DNA from: Amphiura filiformis
Taxonomy: Eukaryota > Echinodermata > Ophiuroidea > Amphilepidida > Amphiuridae
DNA length: 64,000 nt
Direction of reading: 5' to 3'
NCBI RefSeq assembly: GCF_039555335.1
Contig: NW_027305505.1
Coordinates: 996,001 to 1,060,000 of the forward strand
Shown here piece by piece: positions 1-11,160 of this stretch; the stretch's first letter is position 1; each line of letters starts with the position of its first letter. Below the pieces are notes generated by a model. The model worked only from the letters and a program-made list of their open reading frames with translations, was not told where the DNA came from and ran no database searches. The position numbers and the translations under genes were made by a program.

Positions 1-590
1 CACCAGACACTCACTCTCTCCTCTTATACTCCACCAGACACTCGCTCTAAAACATCACCAGACTGGCCCATACTCTCTCTAATACCCCTCCAAGCCTTCA
101 CTCTCTTATATACTCCACTATACACACTCTCTCTCCTAAACACCACCAGACTGGACCACACTCTCTCTAATACCCCACCAGACACGCACCCGCTCTAAAA
201 CACCACCAGACTGGCACGCGCACTCTCTCTAATTCCCTACCAAGCCTTCACTCTCTCTTATACCCCATCAGACCCTCACTCTCTTTTATACTCTACCAGA
301 CCATCACTCACTCTAAAACATCACCAGACTGACCCATACTCTCTCTAATACCCCACCAGACACTCACTCTCTCCTCTTATACTCCACCAGACACTCGCTC
401 TAAAACATCACCAGACTGACCCATACTCTATCTAATACCCCACCAAGCCTTCACTCTCTCATATACTCCACTATACACACACTCTCTCCTAAACACCACC
501 AGACTGGACCACACTCTCTCTAATACCCCACCAGACACTCACTCGCTCTAAAACACCACCAGACTGGACCACACTCTCTCTAATATCCCA
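1..590. repeat. CT-rich minisatellite (composite element copy A)
   Basis: Tandem degenerate units of about 30 bp, often paired into about 60 bp, built on the phrases CACCAGACACTCACTCTCTC and TCTCTAATACCCCACCAGAC. The same array recurs at 4360-5035 and 5955-6195, each time inside the same larger repeat. It begins before the window. Open frames through it are simple translations of the repeat and are not genes. Confidence 0.9.
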
Positions 591-829
591 CCCCTGAACC
601 AACCACACCCCTTGTCCCATCATGACAACCTTTTGAGGTGGTCCAAAATCAAAAATCAAAATACCTACACATTCAGTTTTCAGGGAGTTTTTGTCAAGTG
701 ATTAGTTTCCTTGACGTACGATTCAGACCTTTATCATTGCAAACACAAGGAGCTAACAAAATACTACCTATTGCGCTACACTGTGTTAATAGGTCATACC
801 TATTTTGCTTTTAAAGCCTTTAGACTTTG

Positions 830-1370
830 ACCTCTGGGGATGCGGCTGATATTGAATACATCAAGGGTCATGGGTCATCATTGTACCAAGTATGAACCCT
901 GAGGGCGCTGTAGTTCTTGAGCTAGAGCTGTTTGAAATTTTACACATATTGCTCACTGTAGCCCATGACCTTTGACCTCTAGGGTCGATGTTACTGCAGG
1001 AAATATCTAAGGGTCATGGGTCATCATTGTACCAAGCAAGAACCCTGAGGGCGCTATAGTTCTTGAGCTAAAGTGGTTTTAAAAATTACACATATTGCCC
1101 CCTGTAGCCTGTGACCTTTGACCTGTGGGGTCGTGGCTACCATAAGTTACTTCTAGGGGTCATGGGCCATCATTATACTAAGCATGAACTCTGAGGGCGC
1201 TATAGTTCTTGGACTAGAGATGCTTCAAATTTTACACATATTGCCCCCTACAGCCCATGACCTTTGACCTCTGGGGTCGGGGCTACGCTAGGAAATTTCT
1301 AGGGGTCATGGGCCATCATTATACCAAGTATGGGCCCCGAGGATACTTTAGTTCTTGAGCTAGAGGAGTG
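830..1370 (+). repeat. 146-bp tandem repeat array (copy A)
   Basis: The phrase TGACCTTTGACCTCTGGGGT recurs every 144-146 bp, followed by GGGTCATGGGCCATCATTAT and CCTGAGGGCGCTATAGTTCT. About four units are present. The same units occur at 1925-2870 (six to seven units) and 5275-5770 (about three units), so copy number varies among element copies. Confidence 0.9.
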
Positions 1371-1669
1371 CAAAGAAAGCGTGAGAAGAAGAAGGAGAAG
1401 ACGGAGAAGGAGAAGCCGAAGACTAAACACAACAAATACAATATCTATGCACCGTTGCACGGGCATAGATAAGAAGGCGAAGACAAAGGAGCAGACTAAA
1501 CACAACAAATACAATATCTATAGATAAAGATGCAAAGTGTGAATACGATCGCCACATGTGATGATCGACAGCTGTTCAGGATTGTTGACAAACTCAGCAA
1601 ATCAAATACATCTACTGTTCTGCCGGGTCATTCATGACGCACGGAACTCGCAAACTATATGGCACAGTT

Positions 1670-2975
1670 GTGTTTGGCCAAACACGAATATCTATGCCCG
1701 TGACCCCACCTAAACCCCTTCCCACAAACGAAGCCCTTGTTATAAGCTTTAATTCATACATATTTGTTACAAGCAAAATGCGTACACATTCCCTTTAAAG
1801 GGAATTTTATCAAGTTGACATATATATTCGAAACCGTTATCATTGCAAATGCAGGTAGGTACCAAAATGCTACCTATTGCACTATACTGTGTCGTACTTA
1901 TTTTGATTTTTGAAGCTTATGAACTTTGACCTCTGGCCATGGGCCATCATTGTACCAAGTATGAACCCTGAGGGCGCTATAGTTTTTGAGCTAGAGCTGT
2001 TTGAAATTGAACAAATATTGCCCCCTGTAGCCCATGACCTTTGACCTCTGGGGTCGATGTTACCCCAAGAAATATGTAGGGGTCATGGGACATCATTATA
2101 CCAAGTATGAATCCTGAGGGCGCTATAGTTTATGAGCTACAAGTGTTTGAAATTTTACACATATTGTCCCCTGTAGCCCATGACCTTTGACTTCTGGGGT
2201 CAAGGTTACCTCTGGAAATATCTAGGGTCATGGGCCATCATTATACTAAGTATGAACCCTGAGGGCGCTATAGTTTATGAGCTAGAGGTGTTTGACATTT
2301 TACACATATTGCCCCCTGTAGTCAATGACCTTTGATCTCTGGGGTCGAGGCTACACCAGTAAATTTTTATGGGTCATGGGCCATCATTATACTAAGTATG
2401 AACCCTGAGGGCGCTATAGTTTATGAGCTAGAGGTGTTTGAAATTTTACACATATTGCCCCCTGTAGCCAATGTCATTTGACCTCTGGGGTCGAGGCTAC
2501 ACCAGGAATTTTTTATGGGTCATGGGCCATCATTACACTAAGTATGAAATCAGAGGGCGCTATAGTTTATGAGCTAGAGGTGTTTGAAATTTTACACATA
2601 TTTCCCCCTGTAGCTTATGACCTTTGACCTCTGGGGTCAAGGTTACCCCAAAAATATTTAGGGGTCATGAGCAATCATTATACCAAGTATGAACCCTGAG
2701 GGCGTTATATTTTATGAGCTAGAGGTGTTTAACATTTTACACATATTGCCCCCTGTAGCCCATGACCTTTGACCTCTGGGGTCGAGGCTACCCCAGGAAA
2801 TTTTTAGGGGTCATGGGCCATCATTATATATAGTATGGGCCCCGAGGCTACTTTAGTTCTTGAGCTAGAGGAATGCAAAGGACTGGTCTTGAGAAGGAGG
2901 AGGAGGAGGAGGAGGAGAACATGAAGACTAAACACACCAAATACAATATCTATGCCCCGTTGCACGGTCATAGAT
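1670..2975 (+). mobile_element. Composite minisatellite-bearing repeat, copy B (apparently full length)
   Basis: The left end carries a perfect 16-bp palindrome GTGTTTGGCCAAACAC (1670-1685) followed by ATCTATGCCCGTG (1690-1702). The right end is a 28-nt hairpin (2948-2975) whose outer arm is the reverse complement of that left motif with small changes. In between lie the unique lead, the 146-bp array and a GGA-rich purine run (2893-2920). This copy lacks the CT minisatellite found in copies A, C and D. No coding capacity is visible. The matching ends make 1670-2975 the best estimate of a complete unit. Confidence 0.75.
1925..2870 (+). repeat. 146-bp tandem repeat array (copy B)
   Basis: Six to seven units of the 146-bp repeat, highly similar to each other (for example three successive units around 2200-2600 share GAGCTAGAGGTGTTTGA and ACACATATTGCCCCCTGTAG). 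The similarity of neighbouring units suggests recent array expansion inside this copy. Confidence 0.9.
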
Positions 2976-2999
2976 AACAACATCACACATTATTTCAAA

Positions 3000-4062
3000 G
3001 AGAAATTTCAACATTGCTCCTCCTGAGTTGTCCATCACTTTGTCCGAATCATGTGAGAGTACATTCACTGTGTTTCGCGAAGTGCCACCTGAAGACATCC
3101 ATCAGATTGTGCTGAAATCGGCAACAAAATCTTGCCCATTGGATCCGATTCCTACAGATGTTTTGAAGAAATGCTTGGATCCACTCCTACCGCATGTGAC
3201 TAGCATCATAAACTCTTCACTGCTCTCTGGTGTGATGCCCCAATCTCTGAAAGTAGCGCATGTTACTCCTCTGGTAAAGAAAGCCAACTGTGACAGAAAC
3301 GATATGTAAAACTATCGCCGATCTCAAATCTCAAGTTCCTGTCAAAGACAATTGAGCGTGTATCGGCTACCCAATTGACAGAATATCTCGTGAACAATAA
3401 TCTGTATGCATCTAACCAGTCGGCTTACCGGAAATACCGACTGCTCTCACAAGAATCCATAATGATATCCTTCTAGCTGCTGACAAACACCTCGAGGCGG
3501 TTCTAATCTTATTTGATTTCTCTGCAGCGTTTGACACGCTTTCCTATCACGCTGCTCGAACGTCTACGTAAGAGATATGGTATACGTGGAACAGCACTTA
3601 AATGGTACCAGTCATATCTGAAGAACAGATATATATCAAACAGTTCTCATAAAGGGTGAGACAAATCGGTAAATGGTCCACTTCTGTTCACACTGATCTC
3701 TGCTCCTCTTGGGTATGTCATTGATGCACATAGCATCAATTTTATGACTTGTGCGGATGACACGCAACTATACATGCTTCTCCGTCCAAGTCAACGCGAA
3801 TCTGTCATCCTGCGGCTGGAGCGCTGTCTTCGGAACATCAAGACATGGACTGCCGTGAACAGACTGGTATTGAATGACTCTATGACGGAGGATATTCACA
3901 TTAGTTCCAAATTTTTAAAAGCACCATCTTTCTCGCAAATCACCATCGGCACGTCTGAAATTGAGACATCGCGAGTAGCCAAAAGTCTTGGTGTACTATT
4001 TGATGGTTCCTTGGACATGAAAGATCACGTAAATTTAGTTCATCAACAGATTCGGTCGTTCA
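3000..4062 (+). pseudogene. LINE reverse transcriptase fragment (CR1/L2-like), broken
   Basis: The frame opening at 3028 encodes a 93-residue stretch typical of the reverse transcriptase N-terminal region of CR1/Jockey-group LINEs (motifs LDPIPTDVLKKCL and SLKVAHVTPLVKK). Stop codons and frameshifts follow. The next blocks are a YRxISNL-like block near 3315, LILFDFSAAFDT at about 3500-3540 (the first catalytic aspartate block), and a frame from 3744 whose start ADDTQLYML is the catalytic ADD block. The fragment lacks endonuclease and 3' end. It lies between two composite-repeat copies, so it is probably an old insertion. Confidence 0.85.
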
Positions 4063-4206
4063 TATCATATCTACGCCGATGACATACAATTATACATCAA
4101 CTTTGATCCCCAAAACCTATCATCCCTCGCCTCACAGCTTGTAGCATTGAGATCAAACTATGGATGACCGGGAACCTGCTGCACTTAAATGATGAGAAGA
4201 CTGAAC
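4063..4206 (+). pseudogene. Second LINE reverse transcriptase fragment abutting the first
   Basis: At 4072 a new frame encodes YADDIQLYINFDPQNLSSLA, again the catalytic YADD block, and after a frameshift IKLWMTGNLLHLNDEKTE. Because the upstream fragment already passed its own ADD block at about 3750, this is a different LINE copy joined to it. The join is at about 4063 and the fragment is cut at 4206 by the start of composite repeat copy C. Confidence 0.75.
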
Positions 4207-5816
4207 TAGATGCCACAGTAATGTGTTTGACCAAACACGAATATCTATGCCCGTGACCACACCTAACCCCCTTCCCCTATTCACAAACGAAAACTTGGTG
4301 AGCACCATGTGAAAGCACTTGTTTTAAGCTTTCATTTGATATACATGTAATGCTTATAACACTTGACTGGCCCACACTCTCTCTAATACCCTACCAGGCC
4401 TGCACTCTCTTTTATACCCCATCAGACCATCACTCTCTCTCAAACACAACCAGACTGGACCACACTCTCTCTTATACCCCATCAGACCCTCATTCTCTCT
4501 CTTATACTCCACCAGACCATCACTCTCTCTGAAACACCACAAGACTGGACCACACTCTCTCTAATACCCCACCAGACCCTCACTCTCTCTAATACCCCAA
4601 CAGACCCTCACTCTCTCTTATACTCCATCAGACACTCACTCGCTCTAAAACATCACCAGACTGACCCATACTCTCTCTAATACCACACCAAGCCTTCACT
4701 CTCTCTTATACTCCATCAAACACTCATTCGCTCTAAAACATCACCAGACTGAGCAATACTCTCTAATACCCCACCAAGCCTTCACTCTCTCTTATAGTCC
4801 ACTATACACACACTCTCTCTAAAACACCACCAGACTGGACCACACTCTCTCTAATACCCCACCAGACCCTCGCTCTCTCTTATACTCCACCAGACACTCA
4901 CTCGCTCTAAAACACCACCAGACTGGCACGCACTACTCTCTCTAATACCCTACCAAGCCTTTACTCTCTCTTATACCCATCAGACCCTTACTCTCTCTCT
5001 AAACCACTACCAGACTGAACCACACTCTCTCTAATACCCCACCCCTTAACCAACCACACCCCTTGTCCCATCATGACAACCTTTGAGGTGGTCCCAGGAA
5101 CCAAAATCAAAATGCCTATACATTCCCTTTTAAGGGAGTTTTTGTCAAGTGATCAGTTTCCTTGACGTACGATTCAGATCTTTATAATTGCAAACACAGG
5201 TAGCTAACAAATACTACCTATTGCGCTACACTGTGTTAATAGGTCGTACCTATTTTGCTTTTTAAAGCCTTTGAATTTTGACCTCTGGAGTTGCGGCTAC
5301 CACAGAATACATCTAGGGTCAAGGGCCATCATTGTACCAAGTATGAACACTGAGGGCGCTGTAGTTCTTGAGCTAGGGCTGTTTGAAATTTTACACATAT
5401 TGCTCCTTGTAGCCCATGACCGTTGCCCTCTAGGGTTGATGTTACCTCAAAAAATATCCAAGAGTCATGGGCCATCATTGTATCAATTATGAACCCTGAG
5501 GGCGTTATAGTTCTTTAGCTAAAGCTGTTTTAAAAGTTTACACATATTGCTTCTAGGGGTCACGGGCCATCATTGTACTAAGTATAAACCCTGAGGACGC
5601 TGTAGTTTTCGAGCTAGAGCTGTTTGAAATTTTTCACATATTGGCCCCTGTAGCCCGTGACCTTTGACCTCTGGGGTTGAGACTACCCTACGAAATTTTC
5701 TGGGGCCATGGGCCATCACTATACCAAGTATGGGCAACGGGGCTACTTTAGTTCTTGAGTTAGAGGGGTGCAAAGAGGTGGTCTTAAGAAGAAGAAGGAG
5801 AAGGAGAAGCCGAAGA
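4206..5816 (+). mobile_element. Composite minisatellite-bearing repeat, copy C
   Basis: It begins with CTAGATGCCACAGTAATGTG, the near-palindrome GTGTTTGACCAAACAC (4223-4238) and ATCTATGCCCGTG (4243-4255). It then has the CT minisatellite (4360-5035), unique lead (5036-5270), 146-bp units (5275-5770) and an AGAAGG purine run (5776-5810). Instead of the terminal hairpin it runs directly into the start of the next copy, whose first 30 bases repeat its own start. The arrangement is head to tail. Confidence 0.75.
4360..5035. repeat. CT-rich minisatellite (copy C)
   Basis: Tandem 30/60-bp units alternating ACCAGACCCTCACTCTCTCT, GACTGGACCACACTCTCTCT and CTCTAAAACATCACCAGACT. It is the same repeat as 1-590. 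The apparent reading frames on both strands here are repeat translations. Confidence 0.9.
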
Positions 5817-6195
5817 CTAGATGCCACAGTAATGTGTTTTACCAAACACGAATATCTATGCCCATGACCACACCTAACCCCCTTCCTCTATTCACAAACG
5901 AAAACTTGGTGAGCACCATGTGAAAGAACATGTTTTAAGCTTTCATTTGATTGTACTGGCCCACACTCTCTCTAATACTACCAAGCCTTCACTCTCTTTT
6001 ATACCCCATCAGACCCTCACTCTCTCTTATACTCCACCAGACCATCCCTCTCTCTCTGAAACACTACAAGACTGGACCACACTCTCTCTAATACCCCACC
6101 AGACCCTCACTCTCTCTAATACCCCACCAGACACTCACTCTCTCTATCTTATACTCCATCAGACACTCACTCGCTCTAAAACATCACCAGACTGA
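5817..6195 (+). mobile_element. Composite minisatellite-bearing repeat, copy D (truncated)
   Basis: It repeats the start of copy C, with GTGTTTTACCAAACAC at 5834-5849 and ATCTATGCCCATG at 5854-5866, followed by the CT minisatellite at about 5955-6195. There the copy stops and the 66-bp satellite begins. The lead, the 146-bp array and the right end are missing. Confidence 0.7.
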
Positions 6196-6360
6196 TGAGA
6201 CTGGGATCACATAGAGTGCAATGATGGCTATTACAATGTTTGACCAGATTGACCGAATAATACACAGTGGGATCACAGAGAGTGCAATGGTAGCTCTTAC
6301 AATGTTTGACCAGACTAGCCGAATGTGAACAGTGGGATCACAGAGAGTGCAATGATACAC
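6196..6360. repeat. 66-bp satellite, about 2.4 copies
   Basis: Units contain GGGATCACAGAGAGTGCAAT and TTACAATGTTTGACCAGACT. The same unit is found at 10991-11160 and 12373-12438, and as a fragment at about 9897-9927, always near the 1.25-kb inverted-repeat elements described below. Confidence 0.85.
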
Positions 6361-7300
6361 ACCGACACCGCCTGGCTAATAATTATTTGGTGCAGCAGAG
6401 CCACTAAAATGAATACACGGGATCGATACACGTGAATTGCTATGCACGATTTTGATATCAGACGAAAATCATCGGATACCGGGTTCGAAAATGATGAATA
6501 TCTCCCGTAAATGATTTTTTCTCAAGAAACCAGATGTGGTCTCATACACTTAAAAATACGTGTTGAACAGATATGATAGTCGCTAGAATGCGCTTTGAAA
6601 ATTGGCCTTACGCTTTGAACTCAAAATTTGACCAAAACTCGTAATTTTATATTGCGTTGGTCCTGTGGACTACAGCGTGTAGTACAGCTGCACTCACTAC
6701 TAGGCAGTATAAAAGTCGATGACTATTGACCTCAATGGGGTATACAAGCTTATTCACGCACAACCAAGATCAATTACACGGCTATTGTGAGTAGCCTTAG
6801 TTATGTCCCTCGACTAATTATTCGTCTCAAAGAGCTTCAAAGGTCTGAACCAAATGGCCAATCGTGGCTGTGGATTCAACCTACCATGGCGATTTCTGCC
6901 ATGAAGATATAGACGAATCCAACGAGCCAAGTCATGGTCAGGATTTTGTCGGTCATCTTTGGTTTCCCGCTTGCACCAACCTGGGGTTTTGAGCGCCCGA
7001 TTGTGCGAATAAAAGCCGCCTGGAGAAGATGCATACATAGTCCTTTTGTTCATCCATTTGTACATCTATCGGATGCGACGGGATTACCTGCGGAATTATC
7101 TCTATTGTATTATTCTATTAACCCTCCTCGACCTTATCTAGATGTAAGGCGGCTTTTATTTGCACAACTGTGGGAACTGTATTGTGTTGTAAACTTAAAT
7201 CAATCTTTTGTCTACCCGTGTTTTCGCGGAAGGTGTAAAACGGGTGATGGAATGCAGTTTAAAATTTCCGCCAAGGCCGAATCATTTCAAATTTTGGATG
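6361..7300. other. Unassigned sequence with a 167-bp foldback
   Basis: No family is recognised. It holds an inverted repeat with 21-bp arms (7001-7021 and 7147-7167, one mismatch; core AATAAAAGCCGCCT). A frame at 6934-7425 is open but its last third is the terminal repeat of the next element, so it is not supported as a gene. A possible TATAAAAG is at about 6709. Confidence 0.5.
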
Positions 7301-8557
7301 CACTGCCTCATTTCAAATATATAGTTTTAGTTTTGGTTTTGGTTTTGGTCACGTGGTTTCCTATTGTCCTGCCTAACCACTTGAATCACACGATATCGAA
7401 CTCATTGTTTCTACCTTTTGTTTAAAACTAAACATTTGTGGCAGGTAGTTTCGGTTTTGGTTTCAGTTTCTTATAAGTGGTGTGACAAATAAAATTACAG
7501 GATTTTCGAGTTACCTGATCTAAGTATACAAAAGAAATGTTTAAATTTCGCAGTGCAATATTCACGAGCAGAGAAGTCGAACAAAGCAGTCTACATTTAA
7601 AAGCATTGATTTAGTTTGAAAGCATTGACAAGAGACTACGAAATCAGCCTAAGCTGATTTCACTGTGAAAATATATAGACCATCGAAATATTTCCACAGA
7701 CATGACAATAGACACTTGACAGATTATGACTTCAGTGATATAAACACTATTATTCAAAACTCTATTTATGTGCATGTCGCATGACGGAAGATCAATATCA
7801 TAGAAAGCTGGTTTAAACTGACTTTTATTCAATTTATTTATTGGAGAAGGGAGAGAGAGAGAGAAAAGAGATAGCCAGGGAAAGAGTTTGTGTGTGGGGG
7901 GGGGGGGGGGGGGAAGGGGTAAGGGAGAAAGAGAAACAGAGGGGGGAGAGCATTGGAAGTGGGAAGGGAAGGAGGGGAGAGGGGAACTCAAGAGTGGAGT
8001 GGAATAATAGGGAAGAGTCGATATCGAGTGTGGGGAGGGGGAGGAGGAGGTTATATATATATAGGTGGCGGAGGAACATAGGTAAGAGGTATGGGTTGTG
8101 CTTTCGGGGAATAATCTAATTCATAATCAAATCATCTACATCATCATGCATCGTTTATATTTCAGACAAATAAACAAAACACCACCCCCCAATATATGCA
8201 CATGATTTCTACATGTAGGCCTAGGAATCGTATATATCCATCATTTATGTCTCAACGATGTCTATGCATAACTTATTTTATGGTGTCATGGAAGTGTGCC
8301 ACCTACGGCAAGAGAGCATCAAAAGTCGCCCGCGTTGTTAGATATCGATAATGAAAATGTTAGCACAACATGCACAATAGGCTATTATATACGTATGGTT
8401 ATAGGCCATTATACTTTTGATTATATATACCCTCTTGTGTCCTCCCAGCACAATAGTGTTATGATTGCATACCAGTTCATATCCACATTTTAATCCCTTG
8501 ATTTTTGGTTTCTGAACAATAGAGAAACCAAAACTATATATTTGAAATGAGGGAGTG
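7301..8557 (+). mobile_element. 1.25-kb terminal-inverted-repeat element, copy 1
   Basis: The left end CACTGCCTCATTTCAAATAT is matched in inverted orientation by the right end ATATTTGAAATGAGGGAGTG. Next to the left end lies a TTTTGG-rich run, repeated at a second site further in. The interior has AT-rich unique sequence, a purine/G-rich low-complexity stretch (7845-8060) and no transposase. It resembles a non-autonomous DNA transposon. The CA(G/C)TG-type tip would fit hAT-like ends, but the target duplication could not be identified. Confidence 0.75.
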
Positions 8558-9848
8558 CCTTATTTCAAATATTGAGTTTTAGTTTTGGTTTTGGTTTTGT
8601 TCATGTGGTTTCCTATTGTCCTACCTAACCACTCGAATCACAAGATATCGAACTCATTGTTTCTACCTTTTGTTTAAAACTAAACATTTGTGACAAGTAG
8701 TTTCGGTTTTGGTTTCAGTTTCTTATAAGTGGTGTGACAAATAAAATTACAGGATTTTCGAGTTACCTGATCTAAGTATACAAAAGAAATGTTTAAATTT
8801 CGCAGTGCAATATTCACGAGCAGAGAAGTCGAACAAAGCAGTCTACATTTGAAAGCATTGATTTAGTTTGAAAGCATTGACTTGAGACTACGAATTAGCC
8901 TAAGCTGATTTCACTGTGAAAATATATAGACCATCGAAATATTTCCACAGACATTACAATAGCCACTTGACAGATTATGACTTCATTGATATAAACACTA
9001 TTATACACAACTCTATTTATGTGCATGTGGCATGACGGAAGAATATCATAGAAAGCTGGTTTAAACTAACTTTTATTCAATTTATTTATTGGAGAATAGA
9101 GAGAGAGAGAGAGAGAGAGAGATAGAGGAGATCGCCAGGGAAAGAGGGTATGTGTGTGTGTGTGTGAGGGGGGAGGGGATAAGGGTAAGGGAGAAAGAGA
9201 AACAGAGGGGAGAGAGCATTGGAAGTAGGAAGGGAAGGAGGGGAGAGGGGGCTCAAGAGTGGTGAGTGGAATAATAGGGAAGAGTCGATATCGAGTGTGG
9301 GGAGGGGAGGGAGGAGGTTATATATAGGTGGCGGAGGGAACATAGGTAAGAGGTATGGGTTGTGCTTTCCGGGGAATAATCTAATTCATAATCAAATCAT
9401 CTACATCATCATGCATCGTTTATATTTCAGACAAATAAACAAAACACTTCCCCCCCCCCCCTCAATATATGCACATGATTTCTACATGTAGGCCTAGGTC
9501 TCGTATATATCCATCCTGTATGTCTCAACGATGTCTATGCATAACTTATCAAACGAATCTCGGAACTCGGGTGTAATTTTATGGTGTCATGGAAGTGTGC
9601 CACCTACGGCAGAGAGCATCAAAAGCCGCCCGCTTTGATAGCTATCGATAATGAAAATGTTAGCACAATAGGCTATTATATACGTATGGTTATAGGCCAT
9701 TATACTTTTGATTATATATACCCTCTTGTGTCCTCCCAGCACAATAGTGTTATGTTTGCATACCAGTTCATCTCCACATTTTAATCCCTTGATTTTTGGT
9801 TTCTGAACAATAGAGAAACCAAAACTATATATTTGAAATGAGGGACTG
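8554..9848 (+). mobile_element. 1.25-kb terminal-inverted-repeat element, copy 2
   Basis: Direct head-to-tail copy of the preceding element, sharing or overlapping its end at AGTG. Most of the interior is nearly identical. Length differences are in the (GA)n (9098-9122), (GT)n (9150-9166) and C-run (9449-9461) tracts. The right end GAAATGAGGGACTG closes at 9848. Confidence 0.75.
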
Positions 9849-10990
9849 TAGCCGACGGGGACCCAACTAAAGGCTGCTAGTCAGGTGTAGGGATGCGAAT
9901 GATACACACTGGGATCACAGAGAGTTTTATGATATGTACTCCCCTAAGACATTTATAACAGTAAAAACACAACATGAAGAACAAATAACATAAACAAAAT
10001 CTATTGTAATTTTCAACTACAATAGATAAGTAGGGCGTGAAAAATCAAGAACAGCTGATTTCACGCACAGCACAATCCAGTGGATTTGATAGTGAATGGT
10101 GAACAGAGCTGTCAAATATGCAAAGCACATTGAGTAATATTGATGTATAATAATAACAAAGCACTGATATCGATATATGAATTCATCATGCATGTATAAC
10201 AGTGCAGAGAAGATGTAAAGAAAGGAGGGAGAACGGAATTATATCATTGAGCTAATCCCGTAGGTAATCCTATCGCACCTATTCATAGTCCTTTATTCTC
10301 AAGTAGTTACACATCTACTTGAAAGTAGCCTTTGATGTGATATGTGTTGCCGACTACGGTTGATTAATTTTCACTCCAGAATTGAAACCATATCCAATGT
10401 TTCTATAGAGAATCCCTTGAAAGTATGACACATGTGTGTTAAGTATCTGATGTTGCTCTGAAGGGATACCACACGTGGATACTAAGAAAGAAATGTAGTT
10501 TTGTAAAGATTCCAAAAAAAAATCCGCCCATTTTGGAACATATATTAATTATTTAGGAGAGTGTTTTAGGATTTTGTTAGGAAAGGGATGATTTTTGATC
10601 ATCTATATTTTATTGTTTTATGTATTTTCCTGTCATTTCCTGCAAACCTAATAAAGATATTTTGATAATTGAAAATAGTCTGTATCATAAATCGTAGAGG
10701 TTGAAAGCGTAGCCAAGCGTGCAAAATTATTATTTGCCATGGAACTCCGGTCATATTTTATTTGAAATAAACTGGATGTTAGGATCTGCATGCATGGTGT
10801 GCATAGTATTGATGGTATATAGACATTGACCTTTCCCTAAAACTAGTAAGCAGCAACTTGTGTATCACACCCGTCATGGGTTCGAACCCTTTTGTTGTAT
10901 TTTATTGTTAAACCTAAATAGCGTGATTGCTTTTGAATGAGCGGCAACATACATATTTTGTTTCAGGATAGCTGGATCTATCTCCTTACA
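9849..10990. other. Unique spacer between oppositely oriented element pairs
   Basis: No gene recognised. It contains a fragment of the 66-bp satellite at about 9897-9927 and is otherwise AT-rich. A B-box-like GGGTTCGAACCC is present near 10880, but no matching A box or cloverleaf was found around it. Confidence 0.4.
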
Positions 10991-11160
10991 CAGTGCGATC
11001 ACAGAGCGTGCAATGATATCTCTTACAATGTTTGACCAGACTGACCGAATGATACACAGTGGGATCACAGAGAGTGCAATGATAGCTCTTACAATGTTTG
11101 ACCAGACTGACCGAATGATACACAGTGCGATCACAGAGAGTGCAATGATATCTCTTACAA
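10991..11160. repeat. 66-bp satellite, about 2.6 copies
   Basis: Successive units of the 66-bp repeat (GCGATCACAGAG/GGGATCACAGAG variants). The array stops inside the unit at TCTTACAAT, exactly where element copy 3 begins. Reverse-strand frames across it show internal protein repeats that only reflect the satellite. Confidence 0.85.

Larger units (their letters stand above)
1..1470 (+). mobile_element. Composite minisatellite-bearing repeat, copy A (5' end outside window)
   Basis: Seen in order: CT minisatellite (1-590), a unique lead with the phrase CCCTTGTCCCATCATGACAA (about 605-830), about four 146-bp tandem units (about 830-1370), a purine run of AGAAGG repeats (1372-1430), and a terminal hairpin at 1443-1470 in which ATCTATGC pairs with GCATAGAT. 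The order recurs in copies B and C. A partial second right end (ATCTATAGAT near 1517) follows. No transposase or reverse transcriptase is encoded. Elements that carry internal tandem repeats and a 3' hairpin are known among non-autonomous Helitron/Helentron-related elements, but that classification is inference. Confidence 0.7.

Noticed and set aside
1330-1527. Arg-rich open frame
   Set aside because: It translates an AGAAGG purine run at the end of the composite repeat; equivalent frames occur in the other copies.
6934-7425. 163-codon open frame, possible gene
   Set aside because: Its C-terminal third is the TTTTGG-rich end of a TIR element, and no family feature is seen in the rest.
10870-10900. 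tRNA-like B box GGGTTCGAACCC
   Set aside because: No A box or cloverleaf upstream; the motif is palindromic and may be chance.
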